From the NCBI RefSeq assembly GCF_001613305.1, contig NZ_BDCC01000075.1:1-52747 (forward strand): a stretch of DNA of 52,747 bases, read 5' to 3'. Below the pieces are notes generated by a model that worked only from the letters and a program-made list of their open reading frames with translations, had not been told where the DNA came from and did not search any database. Origin of the DNA: Nocardia vaccinii NBRC 15922 (lineage in GTDB: Bacteria; Actinomycetota; Actinomycetes; Mycobacteriales; Mycobacteriaceae). Positions 25,644-34,557 of this stretch are shown piece by piece; position 1 is the stretch's first letter, and every line of letters begins with the position of its first letter. The translations under genes were made by a program, and so were the position numbers.

Positions 25644-27334
25644 GGTCGTGGGCTCCGGAGACCGCCGGCATCGGCTCGGAGCGCGGTGAAGAGGTGTCGG
25701 CGAGCGTGTCCGCCTTGCCCGTGTGGGGTGAATTGGCGGCTCACCGTTCGGAACTGGCGAGCACCTCGATGCGGGAGCTGTTCGGGCGGGATCCTCGGCG
25801 AGGAACCGCGCTGGCCATCGAGCATGACGGTGTGGTGCTCGACTATTCGAAGAACGTGATCACCGATCGCACCCTGAGCCTGCTGATGCGCCTGGCCCGC
25901 GATCGTGGCCTGGTCGCGGGGATCGACGCGATGTTCGGTGGCGCACGGATCAATACGACCGAGGACCGAGCGGTCCTGCACACCGTGTTGCGTACTCCCG
26001 CAGGAGGATCCGTTCTGCTGGACGGTGTCGATGTCGCCGGTTCGGTGCACCAGGTGCTGGATCGGATGAGTGATCTCGCCGATGCGATTCGGTCGGGTCG
26101 GTGGCGTGGCGCGACCGGCCGTCCGATCCGCACCGTGGTGAATATCGGTATCGGCGGATCCGATCTGGGCCCCGCGATGGCGTATCACGCGTTGCGCGAA
26201 TTCGCGCACGCCGCGGTCGAGGCGCGGTTCGTGTCGAACGTCGACGGTCACGATATCGACCGAGTGCTGCGCGGTCTGGAGCCCGAGACGACGTTGTTCA
26301 TCGTTTCGTCGAAGACGTTCACCACGATCGAGACGTTGACCAATGCCCGCACCGCTCGCCGGTGGCTGGTGGAGAGTCTCGGTGCCGAGGCGGTGGGTAA
26401 GCATTTCGTCGCGGTGTCGACCAACGGGCGGGAGGTGGCCGGGTTCGGGATCGATCCGGCGAACATGTTCGAATTCTGGGACTGGGTCGGTGGTCGGTAC
26501 TCGTTGCCGTCGGCGATCGGGCTGTCGCTGATGATCGTCATCGGCCCCGAACGGTTTCGTGAGTTCCTGGCCGGAGCCCACAGCATGGATCGGCATTTCC
26601 GCGCGGCTCCGCTCGAAAAGAATCTGCCGGTGCTGCTCGGCCTGCTGGGTATCTGGCATCGGAACTTCTGTGGCGCACAGGCTTTCGCGGTGCTGCCCTA
26701 TGATCAACGGCTCGCGCTGCTGCCGGCCTATCTGCAGCAGCTCGACATGGAAAGCAACGGCAAATCCGTCGACCGGTACGGACGTGCGGTGGGTGTGGAT
26801 ACCGCGCCGATTCTGTGGGGTGCGCCGGGCACGAATGGGCAGCACGCGTTCTTCCAGATGCTGCATCAGGGAACGACTCTGGTGCCGAGTGACTTCATCG
26901 GTGTGCTCGAACCCGCGCACACCCATCGGGAACACCACGACCTGTTGATGGCGAACCTGTTCGCACAGACCCGCGCTCTGGCTTTCGGCGAACCCGACGG
27001 CTCGGGTGAGCGGCCGCCGCATCGTGCGTTCCCGGGGGATCGGCCGAGCAACACGATCCTGGTGCCGCGTCTGAGTCCTTACACACTGGGGCAATTGCTC
27101 GCGTTGTACGAGCACAAAGTGTTCGTTCAGGGCTGGATCTGGGGAGTGAACTCGTTCGACCAGTGGGGTGTCGAACTCGGCAAGAAGCTCGCGACCGGTC
27201 TCCGCGACGATCTCGAATCGGATCGAACACCGGCCTGGGACAGCTCCACGAATGCTCTGATGATGCGCTACCGACGTGTCCGCCGAGCGGGCACAGCCGG
27301 CCGTGACGCTACTACTACCGACGAAATGATCTGA
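25640..27334 (+). CDS. pgi: Glucose-6-phosphate isomerase
   Basis: The 564-residue enzyme interconverts glucose 6-phosphate and fructose 6-phosphate in the cytoplasm. Signature motifs are VVNIGIGGSDLGPAM, FVSNVDGHDIDRVLRGL, FIVSSKTFTTIETLTNA, GRYSLPSAIGLSLM, the GQHAFFQMLHQGT active-site segment and, near the end, WGVNSFDQWGVELGKKLA. The start overlaps the tal stop, so translation is coupled. In this operon it joins glycolysis and the pentose phosphate branch by adjusting the glucose 6-phosphate supply for the Fgd step. An alternative GTG start a few codons in is possible. Confidence 0.95.
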   Translation: MRSWAPETAGIGSERGEEVSASVSALPVWGELAAHRSELASTSMRELFGRDPRRGTALAIEHDGVVLDYSKNVITDRTLSLLMRLARDRGLVAGIDAMFGGARINTTEDRAVLHTVLRTPAGGSVLLDGVDVAGSVHQVLDRMSDLADAIRSGRWRGATGRPIRTVVNIGIGGSDLGPAMAYHALREFAHAAVEARFVSNVDGHDIDRVLRGLEPETTLFIVSSKTFTTIETLTNARTARRWLVESLGAEAVGKHFVAVSTNGREVAGFGIDPANMFEFWDWVGGRYSLPSAIGLSLMIVIGPERFREFLAGAHSMDRHFRAAPLEKNLPVLLGLLGIWHRNFCGAQAFAVLPYDQRLALLPAYLQQLDMESNGKSVDRYGRAVGVDTAPILWGAPGTNGQHAFFQMLHQGTTLVPSDFIGVLEPAHTHREHHDLLMANLFAQTRALAFGEPDGSGERPPHRAFPGDRPSNTILVPRLSPYTLGQLLALYEHKVFVQGWIWGVNSFDQWGVELGKKLATGLRDDLESDRTPAWDSSTNALMMRYRRVRRAGTAGRDATTTDEMI

Positions 27335-27336
27335 AT

Positions 27337-28782
27337 ATGACTTCCTCCACTGCAATTGCTCAGATCGGTGTGACCGGTCTTGCGGTCATGGGCAGCAACA
27401 TCGCCCGCAACTTCGCCCGCCACGGCTACACCGTGGCCCTGCACAACCGCAGCGTCGCCAAGACCGACGCTCTGCTCGGCGCCCACGGCGACGAGGGTGA
27501 GTTCGTTCGCACCGAGACGATCGCCGAATTCGTCGGCGCGCTGGAGAAGCCGCGCCGGGTGCTGATCATGGTCAAGGCGGGGGAGGCCACCGATGCGGTG
27601 ATCGAGGAACTGGCTGCGGTCATGGAGCCGGGCGACATCATCATCGACGGCGGCAATGCCCTCTACACCGACACCATCCGCCGCGAGGCGGCGATGGCCG
27701 CGCGTGGCCTGAACTTCGTGGGCGCGGGCATCTCCGGCGGTGAAGAGGGCGCGCTCAACGGGCCGGCCATCATGCCGGGCGGGCCGAAAGAGTCCTACGA
27801 GTCGCTGGGCCCGTTGCTGGAATCGATCTCCGCGAAGGTCGACGGCGTTCCCTGCTGCACCCACATCGGCCCCGACGGCTCCGGTCATTTCGTGAAGATG
27901 GTGCACAACGGCATCGAATACGCCGACATGCAACTCATCGGCGAGGCCTACCACCTGCTGCGCGACGCCCTCGGCTTCGAGGCGGGCCACATCGCCGCAG
28001 TGTTCACCGAATGGAACTCCGGCGAACTGGAAAGCTACCTCGTCGAAATCACCGCACAGGTCCTCGAACAGATCGACGCGACCACCGGCAAGCCACTGGT
28101 CGATGTCATCGTCGACGCCGCCGAGCAGAAGGGCACCGGCCGGTGGACGGTCAAGTCCGCGCTCGATCTCGGCGTCCCCGTCACCGGCATCGCCGAGGCC
28201 GTCTTCGCCCGCGCACTGTCCGGAGTTCGCGCGCAACGCCAGGCGGCACACGGCCTGGCGTCGGGAGCTCTCGCTGAAAAGCCTACCGATGCAACGCAAT
28301 TTGCCGAGGACATCCGCAGGGCCCTGTACGCCTCCAAGATCGTCGCCTACGCCCAGGGCTTCGACCAGATCGCGGCCGGCAGCACCGAATACGGCTGGAA
28401 CCTGCGCCCGGGGGACCTGGCCACCATCTGGCGCGGCGGCTGCATCATCCGGGCCCGCTTCCTCAACCGCATCAAAGACGCCTACGAGCACAACCCCGAG
28501 TTGCCGAGCCTGATCCTGGCCCCCTACTTCCGCGAGGCCATCGAACAGGCCGTCGACAGCTGGCGCCGCGTCGTGGCGACCGCCGTCCAGCTGGGAATCC
28601 CGGTGCCCGCCTTCGCTTCCTCGCTGTCCTACTACGACGCCCTGCGCGCGCAACGCCTGCCCGCCGCCCTCACCCAGGCCCAGCGTGACTTCTTCGGCGC
28701 ACACACCTACGAACGCACCGACGCGCCGGGCAAATACCACACGCTGTGGAGCGCAGACCGCAGCGAGATGCGCGTCGAATGA
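27337..28782 (+). CDS. gnd: 6-phosphogluconate dehydrogenase (decarboxylating)
   Basis: The 481-residue enzyme oxidatively decarboxylates 6-phosphogluconate to ribulose 5-phosphate and reduces NADP. The nucleotide fold starts at IGVTGLAVMGSNIARNFARHG. NRSVAKTD follows the second strand, where NADP-specific enzymes usually carry an Arg. The substrate site includes GAGISGGEEGALNGPAIMPGG and the Lys/Asn of GHFVKMVHNGIEYADM. The C-terminus contains the DQIAAGSTEYGWNLRPGDLA and WRGGCIIRARFL segments. It starts three bases after pgi, so it is co-transcribed. The 6-phosphogluconolactonase step is not encoded in the cluster. Confidence 0.95.
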   Translation: MTSSTAIAQIGVTGLAVMGSNIARNFARHGYTVALHNRSVAKTDALLGAHGDEGEFVRTETIAEFVGALEKPRRVLIMVKAGEATDAVIEELAAVMEPGDIIIDGGNALYTDTIRREAAMAARGLNFVGAGISGGEEGALNGPAIMPGGPKESYESLGPLLESISAKVDGVPCCTHIGPDGSGHFVKMVHNGIEYADMQLIGEAYHLLRDALGFEAGHIAAVFTEWNSGELESYLVEITAQVLEQIDATTGKPLVDVIVDAAEQKGTGRWTVKSALDLGVPVTGIAEAVFARALSGVRAQRQAAHGLASGALAEKPTDATQFAEDIRRALYASKIVAYAQGFDQIAAGSTEYGWNLRPGDLATIWRGGCIIRARFLNRIKDAYEHNPELPSLILAPYFREAIEQAVDSWRRVVATAVQLGIPVPAFASSLSYYDALRAQRLPAALTQAQRDFFGAHTYERTDAPGKYHTLWSADRSEMRVE

Positions 28783-28830
28783 CGCGGCAGGCGTCAGCGC
28801 ACTCGCTCGAAGATTTGGGAGATAAAGACA

Positions 28831-29835
28831 TTGGACCTCAAACTCGGATACAAGGCGTCAGCGGAACAATTCGGCCCACGCGATCTCGTGGAGCTCGGCG
28901 TTCTGGTCGAAGAACAGGGGCTCGACAGCGCGACCGTCAGTGATCACTTCCAGCCTTGGCGGCATAAGGGTGGTCATGCTCCGTTCTCGCTGGCGTGGAT
29001 GACCGCGGTCGGTGAGCGGACCTCCCGCATCCAGCTCGGCACCTCGGTGCTGACCCCGACCTTCCGCTACAACCCCGCGGTGATCGCGCAAGCATTCGCG
29101 ACGATGGGTTGCCTGTACCCGGACCGCATCATGCTCGGGGTCGGCACCGGTGAGGCTCTGAACGAAATCGCCACTGGCCATCGCGGCGAGTGGCCGGAGT
29201 TCAAGGAACGCTTCGCGCGGCTGCGCGAATCGATCGAGCTGATGCGCGCGTTATGGATGGGCGAGCGTGTGGATTTCGACGGCGACTACTACAACACCGT
29301 CGGCGCGTCGATCTACGACGTACCCGAGCACGGCATCCCGGTGTATATCGCGGCCGGGGGGCCCCTGGTGGCCCGGTATGCGGGCCGGGCCGGCGACGGA
29401 TTCATCTGCACCTCGGGAAAGGGCATGGACCTCTACACCGACAAACTGATGCCGGCCGTCACCGAGGGAGCGAACAAAGCGGACCGTAAGCTCGACGCCA
29501 TCGACCGCATGATCGAGATCAAGATCTCCTACGACACGGAACACCAAGTGGCATTGGAGAATACGCGTTTCTGGGCGCCTCTGTCCCTGACTGCCGAACA
29601 GAAGCACTCGATCACCGATCCGATCGAGATGGAGGCCGCCGCCGACGCGCTGCCGATCGAACAGATCGCCAAACGGTGGATCGTCGCCAGCGACCCGGAC
29701 GAAGCCGTCGAACAGATCAAGCCCTACATCGACGCAGGCCTGAACCACCTGGTCTTTCACGCCCCAGGCCACGATCAACGCCGCTTCCTGGACCACTTCG
29801 CACGTGACCTGGCACCGAGACTACGAGCGTTGTGA
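28831..29835 (+). CDS. fgd: F420-dependent glucose-6-phosphate dehydrogenase
   Basis: The 334-residue TIM-barrel enzyme of the luciferase-like family oxidises glucose 6-phosphate to 6-phosphogluconolactone and reduces cofactor F420. It is strongly similar to mycobacterial Fgd1 as I remember it: LDLKLGYKASAEQFGPR-type opening, TVSDHFQPWRHKGGHAPF with the catalytic His, and VGTGEALNEIATGHRGEW with the acid residues. The phosphate-binding RYAGRAGDGFICTSGKG and AAADALPIEQIAKRW segments also match. TTG 28831 is the start, with GGGAG at 28817-28821. The F420H2 it makes could feed the Ddn-like nitroreductase at 32637. Confidence 0.95.
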   Translation: MDLKLGYKASAEQFGPRDLVELGVLVEEQGLDSATVSDHFQPWRHKGGHAPFSLAWMTAVGERTSRIQLGTSVLTPTFRYNPAVIAQAFATMGCLYPDRIMLGVGTGEALNEIATGHRGEWPEFKERFARLRESIELMRALWMGERVDFDGDYYNTVGASIYDVPEHGIPVYIAAGGPLVARYAGRAGDGFICTSGKGMDLYTDKLMPAVTEGANKADRKLDAIDRMIEIKISYDTEHQVALENTRFWAPLSLTAEQKHSITDPIEMEAAADALPIEQIAKRWIVASDPDEAVEQIKPYIDAGLNHLVFHAPGHDQRRFLDHFARDLAPRLRAL

Positions 29836-29987
29836 CAGTCGATTCTACTTCCCGGTAGTCAGCGCGGCCGGCGTCGAGCATGCTGTCGCCCGGGCACCGC
29901 GACCTCTTCCGGCGGGTCGGCTCTCGTGCGGCGTGGTGAGGGCTGACCGTCGGGGACGGTTTCGAACGGCACCCGTGTCGATCGATC

Positions 29988-30872
29988 GTGGTCGCGCGGC
30001 GTCCGTCGATTCCGTCGGTCCGCGGGCCGCACGTTGAATCATCCCATCGAACAAGGACTCGAAAGTCGACTGCCGCGAACGAGACAACCGCACCTCGAGA
30101 TGAACCCACGCAGCCGATTCTGCTCGACGTCGTCGGATCGGTAGCCCATCTGACATTGAATCGGCCGCACCGGTCCAACGCCATCGACTTGCCCACGGCC
30201 CGGGCCTTCGCCCGCGCGGTCGCCGAGATAGAGCAACTCCCACACCTGAAGGCAGTTCTGCTACGAGCCGAAGGTGCCGACTTCTGTGTCGGAGGCGATC
30301 TGAGCGCCATGGCGGTCGCGGCCGACACCGGTGCGTTCGCCGCCGAGCTTGCCGAGCAGATGCACCGAGCGTTGAGCCGGTTGGCGGGCTTGGCGATTCC
30401 GGTCGTCGGCGCGGTGCAGGGTGCTGCCGCAGGCGCGGGACTCGGCCTCGTGCTGGCGGCCGACCTCGTCCTGTGCGCGGAGTCCGCGCGCTTCCGTACC
30501 GCGTACTCGGGTGTCGGCCTGAGCCCGGATTGCGGCGTGAGCTATTGGTTGCCCCGCGTCATCGGAACCGGTCGCGCGCTGCAGATGTTGCTATCGAACA
30601 AGGTCGTCGACGCGGACACCGCGTGGGAATGGGGACTGGTCGGCGCCATCGTGCCCAATGCCGAATTGGATTCTCACGCAACAGCAGTGGTCTCCTCTTT
30701 GGTGCAGGAGTCGGCTCCGGCTCTCGGCCAGGCGCGGCGCCTCGTCCGGGCCGCACCATCTCGATCGCTGGATGCACACCTCGGTGACGAGGCAGCCACG
30801 ATCGCGCTGCTGGCCGGCGGCACGGATGCGCGCGAACGAATAGGCTCCTTCGTTGTCGGAAGGCGAGCTTAG
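29988..30872 (+). CDS. Enoyl-CoA hydratase/isomerase family protein
   Basis: The crotonase fold is clear from VAHLTLNRPHRSNAID to the C-terminus. The oxyanion-hole segments are RAEGADFCVGGDLSAM and VGAVQGAAAGAGLGLVLAADL. TAYSGVGLSPDCGVSYWLPR carries the catalytic-acid region, where Asp rather than the usual Glu follows SP; this is more like isomerase members. The family acts on acyl-CoA thioesters in fatty acid or aromatic degradation; the substrate is unknown. GTG 29988 is the only start in frame before the domain, and no ribosome-binding site precedes it, so the first 45 residues are uncertain. It lies 152 bases after fgd and may be transcribed separately. Confidence 0.85.
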   Translation: MVARRPSIPSVRGPHVESSHRTRTRKSTAANETTAPRDEPTQPILLDVVGSVAHLTLNRPHRSNAIDLPTARAFARAVAEIEQLPHLKAVLLRAEGADFCVGGDLSAMAVAADTGAFAAELAEQMHRALSRLAGLAIPVVGAVQGAAAGAGLGLVLAADLVLCAESARFRTAYSGVGLSPDCGVSYWLPRVIGTGRALQMLLSNKVVDADTAWEWGLVGAIVPNAELDSHATAVVSSLVQESAPALGQARRLVRAAPSRSLDAHLGDEAATIALLAGGTDARERIGSFVVGRRA

Positions 30873-31543
30873 GTGCGATGGGGTGGGACTCATGAGGGGG
30901 TTTAAGATCGTGGGGGAGGACGAAGCAGGCGCGCATGGCTGACCGGCCCTTCGGCGGTTGCCCCATCGCTAGTGATTCCGCGACGTCCTGTCGACGTTCT
31001 GCTGGGTGCCAGCGAATCGGCGATCACGAGTGAATCCAATCGTTCTTGCCGTACGAAATGCCCGTTGAACTGCGGATTGGCTATTCAACGAAACGGAGCA
31101 GAGCGGGCCGAACGAGGAACGGCCCCAGTCTATTTGCGTATCGATCGCATCCTTTGATGCTACTTTCGACCTGCCCGGTCTGTCCGGCGAACTGGCCTGA
31201 CCTGTGGGTTCGTCGTGCGCATTTGAACGGTTCCCGCCCGAAGTGATGTCCATGTGCGAATCTGGCTGGGCGGCATAGCCTTCGACTATGCGGCGACTGT
31301 GGCCGCAGCGAATCACCTGATCCTTGATTGGCGGCACAAGCCTTGGTTCGCACTCGAACTCGTACACGAGACGATCGACGACCTTCGGCGGCTGCCGCGC
31401 CTTCCCTGCGAACAACTGTTCCCCGGACCTCGAGTGGCCCGTGCAGAGATGACAGCGGGGGCACGTTCGATCGCCGGCCCGGACCATGGCACTGGCTGTC
31501 CATGCGTATCCCAACTCGCTGCGGGAGTGGGGAATTGACGCGC
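30873..31543. other. Long stretch without a supported gene
   Basis: Both strands contain open frames here, but none has a recognisable domain, a good ribosome-binding site or family-like composition. The longest is on the minus strand (30969-31724) and runs into the tetR gene in another frame. The region may contain decayed genes, but I cannot identify any. Confidence 0.4.
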
Positions 31544-32230
31544 TCAGCTCGGTTGCGGCGCTGTGGACGGCCCGTGCAACAGTAGGCGCGCCACAGGCGC
31601 ATCGAAGTCGACCGTTATGCCGACGGTCGTGGCCGCGAGTTCGACGATCGATCGGACCGCGGGCTCCAGGCGCCCGACGAACGCATCGACCGACTCGCGC
31701 GGTTCTTGGCCGTTGATCCACCAATTCGCAGCCCCCGCAACAACTCCGACGATCGTGGAGGCGTAGAATGACACGTCGGCCTTACCGCCACCGAACCCCT
31801 CGATGATCGTCTCCAGAAGCGAAGCGATCGTGCCTGCGACGACACGGGAGTTCTCCAGTGCGTTGGATCCTCCGTTGTCGAGCCCGAACATCAAGAACCT
31901 GAATACATTCGGATAACCGTTGATCGCCGTCGCGTGCCCCAGGACGGCCACATGGATAACGTCGCCGACAGTTTGTATCGAAGGCTGCTGGGCTGCCATC
32001 AACTGCTGGAGCGCATCGTCTCTGGCTTGGTCACCGATGGCCTTGGCCAACTCCGATTTGTCGGTGAAGAACCGATAGAGCGTGGGCTTCGGAACCTTGG
32101 CCTCGGCGGCGATCTCGCGCATGCTCACCTGTGGCCCGATCTGCTCGATCGCTCGTATCGCGGATTCGACCAGTTGGCGACGCACCTCTGCGCGGTGTTC
32201 CACCCAGCGATCTGTTCGCCCGTCGCCCAC
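31544..32230 (-). CDS. TetR-family transcriptional regulator
   Basis: The 228-residue protein has an N-terminal TetR HTH: QLVESAIRAIEQIGPQVSMR, then EIAAEAKVPKPTLYRFFTDK and SELAKAI. The C-terminal helical domain (VFRFLMFGLDNGG, SRVVAGTIASLLETIIEGF, ASTIVGVVAGAANWWING) forms the ligand pocket. GTG 32230 follows AGGAG ten bases upstream. A TACC-n3-GGTATC type palindrome lies 48-74 bases before the start, and much the same palindrome precedes the nitroreductase, multicopper oxidase and mce genes. I infer that it represses itself and this regulon. The ligand is unknown; lipids or nitro/aromatic compounds are possible. Confidence 0.9.
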   Translation of the reverse strand: MGDGRTDRWVEHRAEVRRQLVESAIRAIEQIGPQVSMREIAAEAKVPKPTLYRFFTDKSELAKAIGDQARDDALQQLMAAQQPSIQTVGDVIHVAVLGHATAINGYPNVFRFLMFGLDNGGSNALENSRVVAGTIASLLETIIEGFGGGKADVSFYASTIVGVVAGAANWWINGQEPRESVDAFVGRLEPAVRSIVELAATTVGITVDFDAPVARLLLHGPSTAPQPS

Positions 32231-32277
32231 CGCAGCTCACTCCTCGTCTGTTGTCGCCTGTCGAACTCGGTGTCCGA

Positions 32278-32304
32278 AACCGATGGTATCAGGTAACTTC
32301 GGTC
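32278..32304. promoter_or_regulatory. Operator A (tetR promoter)
   Basis: This is a 27-bp dyad centred on base 32291: AACC-gat-GGTATC, one base, GGTAAC-ttc-GGTC. By my hand count, 16 of 20 specified positions match the model TACC-n3-GGTATC and its mirror. It lies just upstream of the tetR start, as expected for autoregulation. Confidence 0.65.
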
Positions 32305-32506
32305 CGCTGCATTCGCCGTGCGGGCTGATGCTCAGCGTTGACGCGTAAGTGTAGGCATCGGCGGGATGTGAAAAAGGGTCGACTGCGCGGGTGAACCTTC
32401 GCTCATCAATGACGACATCCTCAGTAGTGGGCGGGAGGTGTAGTCCTCTTCGGTCACGTGCTGGTTGGCGCCTCTTGACGTGGAAGGTGCGGTGCGTGCA
32501 GAATCC

Positions 32507-32533
32507 TACCATTGGTATCAGATACCATCGGTA
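32507..32533. promoter_or_regulatory. Operator B (nitroreductase promoter), best copy
   Basis: A perfect match to the dyad model: TACC-att-GGTATC, centre A at 32520, GATACC-atc-GGTA (20 of 20 by hand count). TTGACG (32475-32480) and CAGAAT (32499-32504) just upstream form a plausible promoter, so a bound repressor would cover the transcription start. Confidence 0.8.
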
Positions 32534-32636
32534 ACGGAGTGCCGCAAACCTCTGGTCATCAGACGCCCCATCGTCTCGGGTGCGACCAGCGCCGCCGTCG
32601 CACCGACGGATCGGCAATCTTCGAAAGGACCAAACA

Positions 32637-33080
32637 ATGCCGCGCAAGTTGGATCCGTTCATGCGGAGCTTCAACAAGATGCATCAAGCGCTGTTCCGAA
32701 AAACGGGTGGGCGCATCGGCCACTCGATGGGCGGTGTGGAGACGGTCGCGCTGACCACCATCGGACGTAAGTCGGGTGAGCGACGAACATCGATGGTGGG
32801 TGCGCCGATCGTTCGAGACGACATGGTCGTCGTCGTCGCCTCCTACATGGCGGGGCCGACGCATCCACAGTGGTACCTCAACCTGGTCGCGAACCCCAAC
32901 GTCGAAGTCACCATCAAGAAGGAAACTCGACACCTTGTCGCGCGGGAGGCTCGAGGGGAAGAGCGGGAGAAATTGACGGCTCTGATAGTCGAGAAGTCCC
33001 CGATGGCCAAGCATCAACCCAAAGCAGAAGCCAGAGTCGGCCGCGTGTTTCCGGTGATCGTCATGGAGCCACCGGCCTGA
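32637..33080 (+). CDS. F420-dependent nitroreductase, Ddn family
   Basis: The 147-residue protein has the split-barrel fold of deazaflavin-dependent reductases: VALTTIGRKSGERRTSM (the TTxGRKSG cofactor-phosphate loop), MVVVVASYMAGPTHPQWYLN, LVANPNVEVTIKKE and a TIxV-like end (RVFPVIVMEP). Mycobacterial Ddn reduces quinones and activates nitroimidazole drugs with F420H2. Here it probably reduces quinones, nitro compounds or other oxidants at the membrane. ATG 32637 has AAAGGA seven bases upstream. Operator B lies about 100 bases upstream, so control by the divergent TetR is likely. F420H2 can come from Fgd at 28831. Confidence 0.9.
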   Translation: MPRKLDPFMRSFNKMHQALFRKTGGRIGHSMGGVETVALTTIGRKSGERRTSMVGAPIVRDDMVVVVASYMAGPTHPQWYLNLVANPNVEVTIKKETRHLVAREARGEEREKLTALIVEKSPMAKHQPKAEARVGRVFPVIVMEPPA

Positions 33081-33145
33081 TCGCAGGTCAGTAGCTCATT
33101 CAATTCTGTTTCTGGCGTGCGAGGTTCGACGATGGGAAGTGTCCT

Positions 33146-33802
33146 GTGCTGCGTATCCGGCTGGTATGGGCAGCGGTAGCGGTGCTTGTCGCGCTACCGA
33201 TAGCGGGCTGCGGCGACGGTTCCGGCGGACTGCCGGACGCCGACCTGCTGGTGCGCGATGCCGCAATCGGCGTTCGGTATCTGAAGTCGGCGCACATTGC
33301 GCTGCAGAGTGAGGGTGCGGTACCCGGGTTTCCGGTCCGTGCCCTGCAGGCCGATCTCTTCGACGGCGGGAGTTCGGGAACGGGCTCGGTGACGACGACG
33401 TCCGCACAGGTGATCCACTTCGCCGAGACAAGCGACGGAATTTTCACCGTCAACGCCGATGGCACACGAATGCCGGTGGCAGAGGCCGGCGGGCTTCCAC
33501 GGCTTACCTCGATGATCGGTGACAATGGTCTCGCGAAAATGCTCGACGAGTTGCAGGATACGAGAACTGTTGCCCGACAAGACGCCGACGGCATCGATGC
33601 CTTTCGGATCGAGGCCAAGGTGCCGGCCTCGGCGATGACCGCGCTGCTCCCCGCAGCCAACTCGGGCGCCTCGCTCGCCACCTGGGTGCGGGTCCGGGGC
33701 GCACACACTCCGATACACACCGTGCTGACCTTCCCCGGTGGGGCGACATTGGATCTTCGGGTGTCACCGATCGCCGCCAGATCCAAATCCGATACCCGAT
33801 AA
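33146..33802 (+). CDS. LppX/LprG-family lipoprotein
   Basis: The 218-residue lipoprotein begins at GTG 33146 with a signal segment (LVWAAVAVLVALPIAGC) ending in the lipobox LPIAGC. The mature part follows the LppX/LprAFG pattern: LLVRDAAIGVRYLKSAHIAL, then strands such as FPVRALQADLF, FTVNADGTRMPV and DAFRIEAKVPASAMTAL. In mycobacteria this family carries triacylated lipids from the membrane outward. It is followed 11 bases later by an ABC-2 type exporter, so the three genes may form a lipid export unit. The next downstream membrane system is the mce operon. Confidence 0.8.
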   Translation: MLRIRLVWAAVAVLVALPIAGCGDGSGGLPDADLLVRDAAIGVRYLKSAHIALQSEGAVPGFPVRALQADLFDGGSSGTGSVTTTSAQVIHFAETSDGIFTVNADGTRMPVAEAGGLPRLTSMIGDNGLAKMLDELQDTRTVARQDADGIDAFRIEAKVPASAMTALLPAANSGASLATWVRVRGAHTPIHTVLTFPGGATLDLRVSPIAARSKSDTR

Positions 33803-33813
33803 AGGAATACGAG

Positions 33814-34557
33814 ATGACCGAGCCAGCGATCGAGGTGCGTGATCTGGTCGTGCACCGTGGGCGCCAACTGATTTTGGACCATGTGGGATTCACGCTCGCC
33901 CCCGGGACCGTGACCGGACTCCTCGGGCCGAGCGGCTCCGGTAAGACAACGCTGCTGCGATCGATCGTCGGAGTGCAGCGCATCAGATCGGGGACGGTTC
34001 GTGTGCTCGGGAGGCCCGCGGGTGCCGCATGGCTGCGCGGGCAGGTCGGGTATGTGACGCAACAGCCCTCGGTCTACGACGATCTCACCGTTCGGCAGAA
34101 CGTCCGGTATTTCGCGCTCATTCAGGGCACGGGCATGGCTGCGGTCGATACGGTGATTCGCGACGTCGGGTTGATCGAGTGCGCGGATCGTCGAGTCGAC
34201 GCTTTGTCCGGTGGGCAGCGCGCCCGGGCGTCGCTTGCCTGCGCGTTGATCGCACAACCCTCGGTGCTGATCCTCGACGAACCGACGGTGGGGCTGGACC
34301 CGGTGTTACGACGGGACCTTTGGCAACAGTTCCATGAATTGGCAAGCGGTGGAACGACTCTGCTCATATCGAGTCATGTCATGGATGAGGCTGACCGCTG
34401 CGAGCGGCTACTGCTGCTCCGGGCTGGGCAACTGCTTGCCGACGAGTCCCCGCAGCAACTGCGCGAGTCCACCGGTGCCACGCAATTGGAGGATGCGTTC
34501 GTCCGTCTGATTCTGCAGCGAGAAGACGCGTCCGAACCGCGAGAGGCTGTGGCGTGA
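33814..34557 (+). CDS. ABC-2 exporter ATP-binding protein
   Basis: The 247-residue ATPase has Walker A (GPSGSGKTTLLRS), a Q-loop segment (VGYVTQQPSVYDDL), the ABC signature LSGGQRARASLA, Walker B with catalytic Glu (SVLILDEPTVGLDP) and the switch His in LLISSHVMDEADR. This is the DrrA/CcmA-like pattern of drug, polysaccharide or lipid exporters. It overlaps the permease gene, and both follow the LprG-like lipoprotein gene. The substrate is unknown; a lipid is inferred from that neighbour. Confidence 0.92.
   Translation: MTEPAIEVRDLVVHRGRQLILDHVGFTLAPGTVTGLLGPSGSGKTTLLRSIVGVQRIRSGTVRVLGRPAGAAWLRGQVGYVTQQPSVYDDLTVRQNVRYFALIQGTGMAAVDTVIRDVGLIECADRRVDALSGGQRARASLACALIAQPSVLILDEPTVGLDPVLRRDLWQQFHELASGGTTLLISSHVMDEADRCERLLLLRAGQLLADESPQQLRESTGATQLEDAFVRLILQREDASEPREAVA

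Larger units (their letters stand above)
32231..32636. promoter_or_regulatory. Divergent tetR / nitroreductase intergenic region
   Basis: This 406-base region contains operators A and B and the promoters of both genes, and no gene. A likely ribosome-binding site for the right-hand gene is AAAGGA at 32624-32629. Confidence 0.6.

Noticed and set aside
30969..31724. Minus-strand frame of 251 codons
   Set aside because: It has Arg/Gly/Ser-rich shadow composition, no domain, and overlaps the clear TetR gene in another frame.
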